NCBI RefSeq assembly: GCF_900114285.1
Contig: NZ_FOSN01000014.1
Coordinates: forward strand, 1 to 64,000
DNA: 64,000 bases
Origin: Methylocapsa palsarum
GTDB lineage: Bacteria > Pseudomonadota > Alphaproteobacteria > Rhizobiales > Beijerinckiaceae
Reading direction: 5' to 3'
A program made the position numbers and the translations under genes. Position 1 is the first letter of the stretch, and each line of letters begins with the position of its first letter. Positions 28,314 through 43,782 of the stretch are shown piece by piece. The notes below the pieces were generated by a model that was not told the origin of the DNA, did not search any database, and saw only the letters and a program-made list of their open reading frames with translations.

Positions 28314-29537
28314 TTACGATCGAGACCCGCCTTTTCGTGGCCGGGCGACCAGAAGTCCCGTCATCAAAGGACGCCGCGTCGGGACTTTGCGAACGGCGTC
28401 GAAGCCGGCCATCTTGAGTAAATGCGTCAATTGCTCGGCCGTGCGAGGCCGCCCCGATCCCATTGCGAGCAGATAGAAGCCGAAATAAGCGGCGCCCACC
28501 GGCTCCGCCCCCGGCGCATCGGCCATGGGCTCGGCGACGAGGAGCGCGCCATCCGGCGGCAGGATGTCTCGAACGGCGCGCAGGAGAACGAGAACGCGAG
28601 CGTCGTCATGATCATGAAGAATTCTGTTGAGGGACACCACGTCGGCGCCTTGCGGCAAGGGGTCTTTGAAAAAATCGCCGCCCACGGCGTCGGCGCGCGC
28701 GCTAAGACCTACGGCGTCGAACTTTATTCGCGCCTTGACGGCGATCGGCGGCAAATCGAAAAGCGTCAGCCGCAGATGAGGCGCAGCGGCCGCGACCGTG
28801 GCGAGGAAGGCGCCTTCGCCGCCGCCGACGTCGAGGAGATGACGATGCTGCTTAAACCGCCAGGCGGCCAGAATGTCATGGGCGACGAACGCCTGCGACG
28901 CCGCCATGAGGGCGCTGTAGGGACCGACTTCATCGGATTTCAGGGCGGCGGCGGATTCAGCGCGAGGATAAGCCCAGAAGCGGGAAAGCTTCGTCTCGTT
29001 CAGCTCCCCGCGCAAGAGCGCCGCCGGATCTGCGAGGTCGGCATAGAGCAGCGCGTGGTGCTCGACCATCTCGGCGACGCCGGGATTGCCGAGAATGGCG
29101 GCGCCCGACACGCCTAGCCCATAGCGGCTTTTTCCTCGCCGCGCGGCGAGGCCAAGGGATACGGCGGCTTCGAGAAGCCGCTCCGTCGCCGCCGGCGAAA
29201 GCGCAAGGCGGATCGACAAGTCCTCGATGGTCTTCGGGCCATCGGACAAGATCTCGAACAGCCGCAGCTGGACGCAGGCGAACAGGATTTGCGAATAGAC
29301 AAATCCGGCGCAGACGTCGAACAAGGCTCGCGCCTGCGTGCGGGCGATCGGACGCGTGAGCGGGAAAGCGCTCGCCCATCGCTGGAACCGTGGGCTTCCA
29401 AGCAGGCCGTCGCGCCATGCGAAAAGCTGGTCCGCGATCGTTCCACACGCGTCGCTGCGTTTTGGCGATAGCGCGCTCCGGGCTGACGATCCGGCGGGAT
29501 CCCTTCCGCTCTGCGCGCTTCCCTCGAAAATTTTCAC
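28314..29537 (-). CDS. crtF: Demethylspheroidene/hydroxycarotenoid O-methyltransferase
   Basis: About 407 residues from the GTG at 29537, which overlaps the crtE stop as GTGA. A winged-helix dimerisation region (FEILSDGPKTIEDLSIRLALS) precedes the class I methyltransferase domain with the SAM motif LLDVGGGEGAFL near 237. LNRILHDHDDARV carries the catalytic His. It methylates the C1-hydroxyl of carotenoids, giving the methoxy groups of spirilloxanthin or spheroidene. The longer open frame to 29774 lies inside crtE. Confidence 0.95.
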   Translation of the reverse strand: MKIFEGSAQSGRDPAGSSARSALSPKRSDACGTIADQLFAWRDGLLGSPRFQRWASAFPLTRPIARTQARALFDVCAGFVYSQILFACVQLRLFEILSDGPKTIEDLSIRLALSPAATERLLEAAVSLGLAARRGKSRYGLGVSGAAILGNPGVAEMVEHHALLYADLADPAALLRGELNETKLSRFWAYPRAESAAALKSDEVGPYSALMAASQAFVAHDILAAWRFKQHRHLLDVGGGEGAFLATVAAAAPHLRLTLFDLPPIAVKARIKFDAVGLSARADAVGGDFFKDPLPQGADVVSLNRILHDHDDARVLVLLRAVRDILPPDGALLVAEPMADAPGAEPVGAAYFGFYLLAMGSGRPRTAEQLTHLLKMAGFDAVRKVPTRRPLMTGLLVARPRKGGSRS

Positions 29538-30400
29538 GCGGCCCTTTGCAGAAGTTCTTTTGGCAGAACCATAAGGGTCTCCAGCATGACGAGGCTCCGC
29601 AGCGCGTCGGCGCCTGGACAGACGGGGATCGATTCTCCGGCTTGCTCCACGAGGTTTTTGAGCAGTGAGACCGCTCCGCCGATCCCGAGTTGCGCCGCCG
29701 CGTTCGGGCGCCCGAGCGCCGCATCCTGGCCGACCGGCTTGCCGAGTTCGGCCTCGCTGTAGGCGACGTCGCAAATATCATCCGCGATCTGATAGGCTTC
29801 CCCGATCCGCTCGCCGAGAAGGCGCCACGATTCGGGATCTGCGCCGGCCGCCGCGGCGCCGGCCATCGTCGCCGCAACGAAAAGGGATCCGGTTTTTGCG
29901 CGCTGGTAGGCGACGAGGTCGGCATGGGGTTCGCTCTCCCAGCCTTGTCCGGCCACGATGCCAAGGGGCATTCCAACGGAGCGGCTGAGGGTCGTCAGCA
30001 AGGCTGGAAGTCGTTGCGGCATAGACGCAAGACTCATCGCCAGCGCCTCGAAGGCGAGGACAATGAGCGCGTCCCCCGTCAGAACGGCGAGAGGTTCGCC
30101 GAAGGCCGAATGAACCGAAGGTTTTCCTCGCCTTGTCGCCGCATCGTCGAAACACGGCAGATCGTCATGCACCAGGGAGGCGCAATGCAGAAGTTCGATT
30201 GAGGCCGCGGCGGCGGCGGCTGTAGAATCCTCAGCGCCGCAGGCGGAGGCCACAGCAAGACAGAGCTTCGGCCTCACGCGGGCGCCCCCGGGAAAGACCG
30301 CATACCGCATCGCCGCCGCGAGTTTGGGAGGCGCCTTGGGCGTTTCGATTTGCGCCATGGCCCGTTCCAGCGAAAGTTCGATCCGCGTTTTTGCGTCCAT
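29534..30400 (-). CDS. crtE: Geranylgeranyl diphosphate synthase
   Basis: A 288-residue trans-prenyltransferase. The first Asp-rich motif is LVHDDLPCFDDAATRRGKPSVH near 79, and the second is YQIADDICD near 215. The Ala-rich early chain-length region and VFPGGARVRPKL are typical of the CrtE/IspA group. It supplies GGPP to both carotenoids and the bacteriochlorophyll tail. It is divergent from crtD across a 115-base regulatory gap, and coupled to crtF. Confidence 0.96.
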   Translation of the reverse strand: MDAKTRIELSLERAMAQIETPKAPPKLAAAMRYAVFPGGARVRPKLCLAVASACGAEDSTAAAAAASIELLHCASLVHDDLPCFDDAATRRGKPSVHSAFGEPLAVLTGDALIVLAFEALAMSLASMPQRLPALLTTLSRSVGMPLGIVAGQGWESEPHADLVAYQRAKTGSLFVAATMAGAAAAGADPESWRLLGERIGEAYQIADDICDVAYSEAELGKPVGQDAALGRPNAAAQLGIGGAVSLLKNLVEQAGESIPVCPGADALRSLVMLETLMVLPKELLQRAA

Positions 30401-30438
30401 GTTTCAACTCCTGCGTAATCCTCCGAGGTCAATTTACA

Positions 30439-30470
30439 TTGACATTTTTAAGTGTAATAAAATACTGACA
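30439..30470. promoter_or_regulatory. Divergent crtE/crtD control region with PpsR/CrtJ operator
   Basis: TTGACA (30439-30444) is followed 8 bases later by an exact TGT-N12-ACA (30453-30470). A possible -10 (AATACT, 30461-30466) for crtD lies inside the operator. The palindromic operator could also serve crtE on the other strand. Spacing and orientation match the bchC promoter exactly. Confidence 0.72.
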
Positions 30471-30515
30471 GATGGGAACGGCTAAATCAACGGCTTTATT
30501 CGGAAAGCGGGCCCA

Positions 30516-32060
30516 ATGTTGAGCAGAACCCGTGTCGTGGTGATCGGAGCGGGGGTTGGCGGACTTGCTGCGGCGTCAGACCTTGCAGCGCAGGGGCTCG
30601 ACGTTCTCGTCATCGACAAGGCTCTGGCGCCTGGCGGCAAGATGAGACAGGTTTCCGCCGGAGGAGCGCAAATCGACGCCGGCCCGACCGTTCTGACGAT
30701 GCGCTGGGTTTTCGAGGAGCTTTTCGCCGCCGCGGGGCAAGCGCTCAACGATCACGTGACCTTGCGGCCGCTCGACATTCTGGCGCGGCATGCATGGAGC
30801 GATCAGGAAAGGCTTGATCTATTCTCGAGCATTGCGCGCACGCAGGAGGCCATTGGGGCGTTTGCGGGAGCGGCGGAGGCCCGTCGGTATGGCGCTTTCT
30901 GCGCCGAGGCCCGGCGGATCTATGAGGCTCTGGAGCAGCCTTTCATCCGGTCTTCGAGCACAAATCCGATCGGGCTCGTCGCGCGGTGCGGACTAAGCGG
31001 CATCGGCGGATTGTCCCGCATCAATCCCTTCACGACCATGTGGGGACGGCTGAGCCAGCATTTCCAGGATCGGCGGCTTCGACAATTGTTCGGGCGCTAC
31101 GCGACCTATTGCGGTTCGTCGCCATTCCTGGCTCCAGCGACCCTGATGCTCGTCGCTCACGTGGAGCGGGAGGGCGTCTGGATCGTTGAAGGGGGGATGC
31201 ACAAGATTGCGGCCGCGCTCGCGGAAATGGCGTCGAGGCGGGGAGTTTCATTTCAGTATGGGCGACGGGCCGAAGAAATCATTGTATCGGGAGGCCGCGT
31301 GGCCGGCCTGCGTCTCGCCGACGGGGATCTGATCGAGGCCGGCGCCGTGGTCGTGAACGCCGACGTCAACGCGCTCGCGGGCGGGCATTTCGGCGAAGGC
31401 GTCCGCACGGCCGCGGCGGGCGCTCCTTGTCCGGCGCGCTCCTTGTCCGCGGTGACCTGGGCGATCTGCGCGAAGCCGGAAGGGTTTCCCCTTGTCCGGC
31501 ACAATGTCTTTTTCTCGACCGATTACGAGGCTGAATTCGACGATATCTTCCGGCGTAAACTCCTTCCGTCCGAGCCCACCGTCTATGTCTGCGCGCAGGA
31601 TCGCGCGGACGGCGGGCCTTCCGGGCCTCGTCGGGAAGAGCGCCTGTTGTGCCTCGTCAACGCTCCCCCCACCGGCGATTCCCACACGTTCACCAGAGCG
31701 GAGATCGAGCAATGCGAGAAGCGCGCCTTTGGCCGCCTGGAGCGCTGCGGCCTTGTCGTACGGATGCGCCCGGAGATGAGCGTCGTCACGGACCCGAACG
31801 AGTTCGAACGCCTGTTTCCGGCGACCGGAGGAGCGCTCTATGGCCGGGCGTCGCATGGATGGCGGGCGTCGTTCCAGCGGCCGGGGGCAAGGACGAGGAT
31901 TCCAGGCCTGTATCTCGCCGGGGGGAGCACGCACCCGGGGCCGGGCGTGCCGATGGCGGCTTTGTCCGGCCGGACGGCGGCGGCGAGCCTGCTGGCGGAC
32001 CTTGCTTCGACGCGCCGGTTCCACCCGGCGGCTACGCCTGGTGGTATGTCGACGCGCTGA
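30516..32060 (+). CDS. crtD: 1-hydroxy/methoxyneurosporene 3,4-desaturase
   Basis: A 514-residue CrtI-like flavoprotein. The FAD motif VVVIGAGVGGLAAASDLAAQG is near residue 6, and the CrtD-type ending GLYLAGGSTHPGPGVPMAALSGRTAA is near 470. In this position, beside crtC, it is the C3-C4 desaturase of the spirilloxanthin branch rather than phytoene desaturase; a separate crtI lies at 50.6 kb. Its 3' end overlaps the crtC frame by about 200 bases. Confidence 0.93.
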   Translation: MLSRTRVVVIGAGVGGLAAASDLAAQGLDVLVIDKALAPGGKMRQVSAGGAQIDAGPTVLTMRWVFEELFAAAGQALNDHVTLRPLDILARHAWSDQERLDLFSSIARTQEAIGAFAGAAEARRYGAFCAEARRIYEALEQPFIRSSSTNPIGLVARCGLSGIGGLSRINPFTTMWGRLSQHFQDRRLRQLFGRYATYCGSSPFLAPATLMLVAHVEREGVWIVEGGMHKIAAALAEMASRRGVSFQYGRRAEEIIVSGGRVAGLRLADGDLIEAGAVVVNADVNALAGGHFGEGVRTAAAGAPCPARSLSAVTWAICAKPEGFPLVRHNVFFSTDYEAEFDDIFRRKLLPSEPTVYVCAQDRADGGPSGPRREERLLCLVNAPPTGDSHTFTRAEIEQCEKRAFGRLERCGLVVRMRPEMSVVTDPNEFERLFPATGGALYGRASHGWRASFQRPGARTRIPGLYLAGGSTHPGPGVPMAALSGRTAAASLLADLASTRRFHPAATPGGMSTR

Positions 32061-32920
32061 GCGACAATGGCGAGCAGGGCCTCGCGATCATCGCCCTCAT
32101 CGGCAGCGTCTTTTCTCCCTACTACGCATGGTCGAAACGATTTGACCCCCTCAATCATTGCGCGCTCAATGTCGCGCTCTATGGCCAACGCGGCAGCCGA
32201 TGGGCGATGACCGAGCGCGGCCGGAACGCAATTGCGCGCTCCGAAAAAAGGCTCGAAATCGGCCCCAGCTCGCTCGAATGGGACGGCGGCGTCCTGACAA
32301 TCAGAATTGACGAATGGACGGCGCCGCTTCCTTCGCGAATCCGCGGCGTTGTGCGGGTCCGGCCAGACGCTCTCACTGAAGCCGAGTTTCCGCTCGACAG
32401 CGCGTCCCGGCACTGGTGGCGCCCAATCGCGCCGAGGGCGAGGATCGAAGTTGACATCGAATATCCACGGCTCCGCTGGCGTGGAGAAGCCTATCTAGAT
32501 TGCAACCATGGGGTCGAACCCCTCGAAGACGCCTTCACGCGATGGGACTGGTCGAGAGCCAATCTGCGCGAAGGCGCGGCGGTTCTCTATGACGTCACAT
32601 GCCGCAACGGCGAAGAGCGTGGACTGGCTTTGCAATTCGATCCGTCTGGCGTGGCGCGGCCTTTTGCTCCTCCGCCGCGAACCAGTCTGCCGCCGGTCGG
32701 CTGGGGCGTCGCCCGTTCGACGCGCTCGGAACACAAAGACGGGCGCGCGGAGGTGCTTCGAACGCTCGAAAACGCGCCTTTTTACGCCCGTTCCGTTGTT
32801 TCGACCGAGCTGCTCGGCGAAAAAGTCGTCGCGATGCACGAAAGCCTTTCGTTGGATCGCTTTCGCACGCGCTGGGTCAAGCTGCTGCTGCCGTTTCGTA
32901 TGCCGCGCGCTGTGCTGTAA
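31859..32920 (+). CDS. crtC: Carotenoid 1,2-hydratase
   Basis: CrtC core begins at PGGYAWWYVDALSDNGEQG and runs through FIGSVFSPYYAWS-like and WWRPIAPRARIEVD segments to the stop. It adds water to the psi end group of neurosporene or lycopene. The start is uncertain: between the core and ATG 31859 the frame has no ATG, GTG or TTG, so 31859 is the nearest usable start. That gives 353 residues and a 202-base overlap with crtD. Family members with the extra FDxPVxPGGY segment before the core are known, which supports an upstream start. Confidence 0.85.
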   Translation: MAGVVPAAGGKDEDSRPVSRRGEHAPGAGRADGGFVRPDGGGEPAGGPCFDAPVPPGGYAWWYVDALSDNGEQGLAIIALIGSVFSPYYAWSKRFDPLNHCALNVALYGQRGSRWAMTERGRNAIARSEKRLEIGPSSLEWDGGVLTIRIDEWTAPLPSRIRGVVRVRPDALTEAEFPLDSASRHWWRPIAPRARIEVDIEYPRLRWRGEAYLDCNHGVEPLEDAFTRWDWSRANLREGAAVLYDVTCRNGEERGLALQFDPSGVARPFAPPPRTSLPPVGWGVARSTRSEHKDGRAEVLRTLENAPFYARSVVSTELLGEKVVAMHESLSLDRFRTRWVKLLLPFRMPRAVL

Positions 32921-32942
32921 GCCGCCGGCGCACAAGGATGGC

Positions 32943-33080
32943 TCACGCTGCTTCGTCGATTCCTGGAGGCGCTTTGCGTTTTTCAGCGCGCGCCAGGCAA
33001 TGAAGCTGCCAGAGTCCAAGCGCCAGGACGACCCCGAAACTCAGACCCAACTCAAAAAGAGCGTAAAGCGCAGGGGTCAT
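32943..33080 (-). CDS. 45-residue single-helix membrane peptide coupled to ppsR
   Basis: A short frame not usually called. Its ATG (33080-33078) overlaps the ppsR stop as ATGA, so it would be translated by coupling. The peptide begins MTPALYALFELGLSFGVVLA, has one membrane helix of about 22 residues continuing to LGLWQLHCLARAEKR, and ends in a basic then polar tail. This is the topology of a small regulatory or subunit peptide. I recall similar unnamed small proteins in related bacteria, but cannot verify it. The TGA stop is at 32945-32943. Confidence 0.6.
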   Translation of the reverse strand: MTPALYALFELGLSFGVVLALGLWQLHCLARAEKRKAPPGIDEAA

Positions 33081-34495
33081 CCGTCGAGTTCGCCGAGCCC
33101 GTGGCGGCGCATCTTCACGTAAAGACTCTGACGGCTGACGCCGAGCATGTCGGCCGCCGAGGCGCGGTTGTCCCTGGTGAGTTCAAGAGCGGCCTTGATC
33201 GCGAGCCGTTCGACGATATCGGTCGATTCGCGAACGAGATCCTTGAGCGGAACCCGGCCGACAAGTTCGGTCAATTGTTCGACGGATCGAGGCGTCGGAC
33301 GCTCGGCCGGGTTGATCGCCTGGGGACGTCCGCCGCGCCGGATCGTGAAACCGAAGCACGGCTGATCGCCGTCCGGGGCCGCAACCGCCGTTATTTCCAC
33401 AGACTCCGCCGCCCCATGGAGGCTCCGCAGGGTTGTTGCGAAATTGCGCACCGATCCATGTTCACGAAGGTGCGATGTCAATACGCTGAAGGCGGCCCCG
33501 TCAGGCTCGACGAATTGATCGAGAGAGAGGGCGCGAGCGTGTTCTTCTGTCGCGAGATCAGCCATATCGATGAAGGCGGGATTCGAACAAAGGATCCGCC
33601 AGTCCGCGTCCGTCACAACAAAACCGTCGGGAAGCTTCTCGACCATACGCAGCAGCGCGGACTTCGTCGAGGACAGATCCGGCTCCCGGATCTCGGCGCG
33701 AAGAGGCGCGAGGCGAATCAAGAAATGCGAAGAATTTTCCTGGCGGAAAAGCGAGGCGGAAATCATGCATTCCGCGGAGCCGTCCGTCAGCCGCGCCTGA
33801 ACATTCTCGCCCTGTCCCGCGACGCTGACCGCCGTCAGGAGCGAATGAATCGCAGGTGCGTCGCCGGAGACGAACAGATCAGAAAACAATCGACCCACGA
33901 TCCGCCGAACGCTCCTGCCGGCGAGCCGGACAGCGGCGGGATTGGCCTCTACGACCTTAAGGCTCGCCGCATCCACGATCAAAACAGCTTCCGAGGAGAT
34001 TTCGAAGAGCAGCCGATACCGCGTCTCGGCCGCTCGCAGGCGCCAGGTTTCGCGCTCCAACGCCACCTGGGCGTCCATCAATTTCTGTTGCGGTTTGACC
34101 TGCGCGCGCAAATCGCGGCCGACCGCGATGACGCGGCCGTTCTTGCCGACCTGCATCGCGAAATAGCGAATCGGAAGATCTTCGCCGCTCGTCGAAGAAT
34201 AGTGATTGACATGACGCCATCTTGGCGGGTTTTTCGCGGCGGCGTCGCGCAGCATCTCAGCGATCTTGGGGCGGCTCTCAACGGTAACGGTGTCAATCCA
34301 GGACCGGCCTCGCCATCCCTCTATCGCATCTTCAGAAGAAACGTCATTTCCGAATGCGACGTCGCGGATAAGCCCCTTGCTGTCCATCACAAGAGCCACA
34401 TCGGCTATCGCCGCGATCAGCTTGGACGAATCCACCGCATCGAGGGCTCCAAGTGAGTCCTTCAGTGGTTCCCGCGTAGCGGCCATAATCTCCAT
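33077..34495 (-). CDS. ppsR: PpsR/CrtJ photosynthesis repressor
   Basis: A 472-residue protein with an N-terminal domain, a Q-linker (about 140-170), two PAS domains (about 155-265 and 275-385) and a C-terminal Fis-type helix-turn-helix (NRASAADMLGVSRQSLYVKMRRHGL near 440). PpsR represses bch, crt and puc genes under oxygen through TGT-N12-ACA sites, several of which are seen in this window. Cys residues occur in WRILCSNPAF and QPCFGF, but none in the helix-turn-helix. Redox control as in Rhodobacter therefore needs an alignment. It lies 48 bases downstream of the aerR/ppaA gene on one transcript. Confidence 0.96.
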   Translation of the reverse strand: MEIMAATREPLKDSLGALDAVDSSKLIAAIADVALVMDSKGLIRDVAFGNDVSSEDAIEGWRGRSWIDTVTVESRPKIAEMLRDAAAKNPPRWRHVNHYSSTSGEDLPIRYFAMQVGKNGRVIAVGRDLRAQVKPQQKLMDAQVALERETWRLRAAETRYRLLFEISSEAVLIVDAASLKVVEANPAAVRLAGRSVRRIVGRLFSDLFVSGDAPAIHSLLTAVSVAGQGENVQARLTDGSAECMISASLFRQENSSHFLIRLAPLRAEIREPDLSSTKSALLRMVEKLPDGFVVTDADWRILCSNPAFIDMADLATEEHARALSLDQFVEPDGAAFSVLTSHLREHGSVRNFATTLRSLHGAAESVEITAVAAPDGDQPCFGFTIRRGGRPQAINPAERPTPRSVEQLTELVGRVPLKDLVRESTDIVERLAIKAALELTRDNRASAADMLGVSRQSLYVKMRRHGLGELDG

Positions 34496-34543
34496 CGCTG
34501 TTCAGGAATCCCTTCATCAAGCGCGATTTAAGCCTCTCACTTA

Positions 34544-35437
34544 TCATTGATGGGCCAACTGCGCCACGAGATTTTCGGCTCTCTCGACCGCCTGAAGTCC
34601 GTGTTCCCCCGATCCGTCCGCGCCGATTTGCCGGACGAATTCAGGATGATCGTTGAAAACCCGGCCGCCCACCATGACCACGATCATACGATTGCGCGAG
34701 GCCCGGCGAACCGCTTCGATGACGGTTTTGGCGAGGTCAAGCTGCCTTTCCGCGCTGATCGAAAGCCCGACCAAATCAAACGCGTCGCAACGGACGGTTT
34801 CCTCGATCCTGTCACCCGTGGCCAGCGGCCAACCGATGACGTCCCAGCCGGCGCGCCGAAAGAAATCGGCCGCCATGACGATTCCGAACGTGTGCTGATC
34901 GCCCGGCAGCGTCGACATGACCGCCCTGTGCTTCTGCCCCAAGGTCTCGCCTTCGCCGACGAAGCTTGGACTTAGTCTGCTGAGGATATGATGCAACCGG
35001 CTGAGGCCGACGGCTACATCGGCGCAGGCGCAAAGATCATCATCCCATAATTTACCAAGGCGCCGGGCGGCGGGCGACAGAAGATCGAGGTAGATGGCGT
35101 CCAGGCAGGCGCCGTTCTCACAAAGCGCGTCAACAAAGGCGTCGGACTCGTCGGCATTTTTTGCGATGATGAGACGGGCGAATTTTTCGATATCAATTCT
35201 GGCGCCGAAATGTTCCGCCGCATCGGGTAGGGTTAAGGAACGCATCGAGCGCAGCTTGTGCGCCAACATCAAACGCGGGAGTATCTCTGTCTCTATGGTA
35301 TGTTCGAGATCCGCCCTCGAGCCTTGTCGTGACCCCTTATGTTGGCGCCGGTTGATGATTCTCCGGCTTTGAGATTGGCCGCCGCAGATTTGCGCGTCAA
35401 ATTGGGTCGTCAACAAATTGGGATCGTAACACGCCAT
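34544..35437 (-). CDS. aerR: B12-binding antirepressor of PpsR/CrtJ (AerR/PpaA)
   Basis: A 297-residue protein. After a variable N-terminus, TIETEILPRLMLAH near 49 begins a helical region. The cobalamin-binding Rossmann domain follows from about 165 (LPGDQHTFGIVMAADFFRRAGWDVIGWPL, then LVGLSISAERQLDLAKTVI and VMVGGRVFNDHPEFVRQIGADG). AerR/PpaA senses light through adenosylcobalamin and modulates PpsR/CrtJ. It is transcribed with ppsR and diverges from bchF, across a region with two PpsR-like sites, the normal arrangement. Confidence 0.92.
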   Translation of the reverse strand: MACYDPNLLTTQFDAQICGGQSQSRRIINRRQHKGSRQGSRADLEHTIETEILPRLMLAHKLRSMRSLTLPDAAEHFGARIDIEKFARLIIAKNADESDAFVDALCENGACLDAIYLDLLSPAARRLGKLWDDDLCACADVAVGLSRLHHILSRLSPSFVGEGETLGQKHRAVMSTLPGDQHTFGIVMAADFFRRAGWDVIGWPLATGDRIEETVRCDAFDLVGLSISAERQLDLAKTVIEAVRRASRNRMIVVMVGGRVFNDHPEFVRQIGADGSGEHGLQAVERAENLVAQLAHQ

Positions 35438-35615
35438 CCCCGCCCCCCAACGATTTGGCGCCTTAGGCGCGAACTCTGATGAGTTTCTTTAGTTTATGCC
35501 GTGATCTATGCGCATTTGGCGGCAGGACGTAAGAGACGCTCGCAGCCCTCAAGGCGTGGAAATGCCTGAACCGAAATTAAAGTTTCGTCCGGAAAGGATT
35601 TTTGTCAAGACCCTG

Positions 35616-35649
35616 TGTAAATAAAAATAGACGTAAGAAATTATTGACA
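35616..35649. promoter_or_regulatory. Paired near-consensus PpsR sites upstream of bchF
   Basis: TGT-N12-ACG at 35616-35633 abuts CGT-N12-ACA at 35632-35649, which is the same half-degenerate motif on the other strand. TTGACA (35644-35649) forms the right half of the second site and may be a -35 for bchF. The region lies between divergent aerR and bchF and is AT-rich. Confidence 0.5.
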
Positions 35650-35706
35650 GTCGCGGGAATGTCGATTTAGCCTCAACCAACTCAGACGCATGAGCGGAGG
35701 GTTCGG

Positions 35707-37541
<1,835 letters not shown>

Positions 37542-37545
37542 CGCC

Positions 37546-39109
37546 ATGCAGCTCACGGTCTGGACATATGAAGGCCCTCCCCACGTTGGCGCAATGCGGG
37601 TCGCCACGGCCATGGAAGGCGTGCATTACGTGCTCCATGCGCCTCAGGGCGATACCTACGCGGATCTGTTGTTCACGATGATCGAGCGCCGCGATAGGCG
37701 GCCCCCGGTCACCTACACGACGTTTCAGGCGCGCGACCTTGGCGGCGATACCGCCGAGCTGTTCAAGACGGCGGCGCGGGACGCCTATCGTCGGTTCAAG
37801 CCGGAAGCCATGATCGTCGGCGCATCCTGCACGGCCGAACTCATTCAGGATGACCCGGGCGGTCTGGCGCGCGCTCTTCATTTGCCCATTCCGGTCATTC
37901 CGCTGGATCTTCCCTCGTACCAGCGCAAGGAAAACTGGGGCGCGTCCGAGACATTTTATCAATTGGCGCGCGCCCTTGCCGGCGCCTCGGCGCCGGCTCC
38001 CGGAACCGCCCGGCCGGAACGCGCCGAGGGGGTCAAGCCGAGTTGCAATCTGCTCGGGCCGACCGCCCTTGGATTTCGTCATCGCGACGACGTGCGCGAA
38101 GTGACGGCGCTTCTGGCGGCCCTTGGGATCGAGGTCAAGGTCGTCGCGCCACTCGGCGCGAGGCCGAAAGACCTGGCCCGTCTGGGCGAAGCTGATTTCA
38201 ATGTCGTGCTTTATCCTGAGACCGGCTTGCAGGCGGCGGAATGGCTGAAGCGCACATTCCGGCAGCCGCTGGTGAAAACCTCTCCGATCGGCGTGATCGG
38301 CGTGCGGGCTTTCATCGAGGAAGCCGCGCTCATAGCAGGCGTCGATCCCGGTCCGACGCTGAAAGCGTTGGCTGCAAGGTCGCCGTGGTATTCGCGCTCG
38401 GTCGATTCGACATACCTCACCGGCAAACGCGTGTTCATCTTCGGCGACGCCACGCATGTCGTCGCCGCCGCGCAAGTGGCGCGCGACGAACTGGGCTTCA
38501 CTGTCGCCGGAATGGGAACCTACTCGCGCGAATTCGCGCGGGACGTGCGCGTCGCGGCGGCCACGCACAACATCGAGGCGCTCATTACCGAGGATTATCT
38601 CGAGGTCGAGGCCGAGATTGCAAAACTCAATCCCGACCTCGTGCTTGGCACCCAGATGGAGCGTCATATCGCCAAGCGCCTGCGGTTGCCTTGCGCGGTG
38701 ATTTCGGCGCCGGTCCATGTGCAGGATTTTCCCGCCCGCTATTCGCCGCAGATGGGTTTTGAAGGCGCTAACGTCATCTTCGATTCGTGGGTGCACCCGC
38801 TGATGATGGGGCTCGAAGAACATCTGCTCTCGATGTTTCGTGAGGACTTCGAATTTTCCGCCGCGGCGGCGCCTTCGCATCTTGGAGCGCATTCTGGGAA
38901 TGAGCCGGCCGCATCTGGAATCGACGCGGCGAAAACGGAAGAGACACATTCATCTCAAGCGTCGGCCGCAGCTCCCGCAGTCTGGGCGATCGACGCCGAA
39001 AAGGAACTCGGCAAGATCCCGTTTTTTGTGCGCGGCAGGGCGCGGCGCAACGCCGAACGTTTCGCCGCCGATCGCGGGATCGCAACGATCACGATGGAGA
39101 CTTTGTACG

Positions 39110-39135
<26 letters not shown>
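37546..39135 (+). CDS. bchB: Light-independent protochlorophyllide reductase subunit B
   Basis: A 529-residue BchB. It starts [20 protein letters not shown] and has Asp36 in [12 protein letters not shown], known as the unusual aspartate ligand of the NB-cluster. Cys appears in [16 protein letters not shown]. The C-terminal light-independent reductase tail ([17 protein letters not shown]) follows a low-complexity Ala/Ser linker near 440-480. Its last 26 bases overlap the bchH start. Confidence 0.97.

Positions 39136-43781
<4,646 letters not shown>

Positions 43782-43782
<1 letters not shown>

Noticed and set aside
38840-39109. N-terminal extension of bchH inside bchB
   Set aside because: The frame is open but reads as Arg-rich noise. 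ATG 39110 begins a normal BchH N-terminus.
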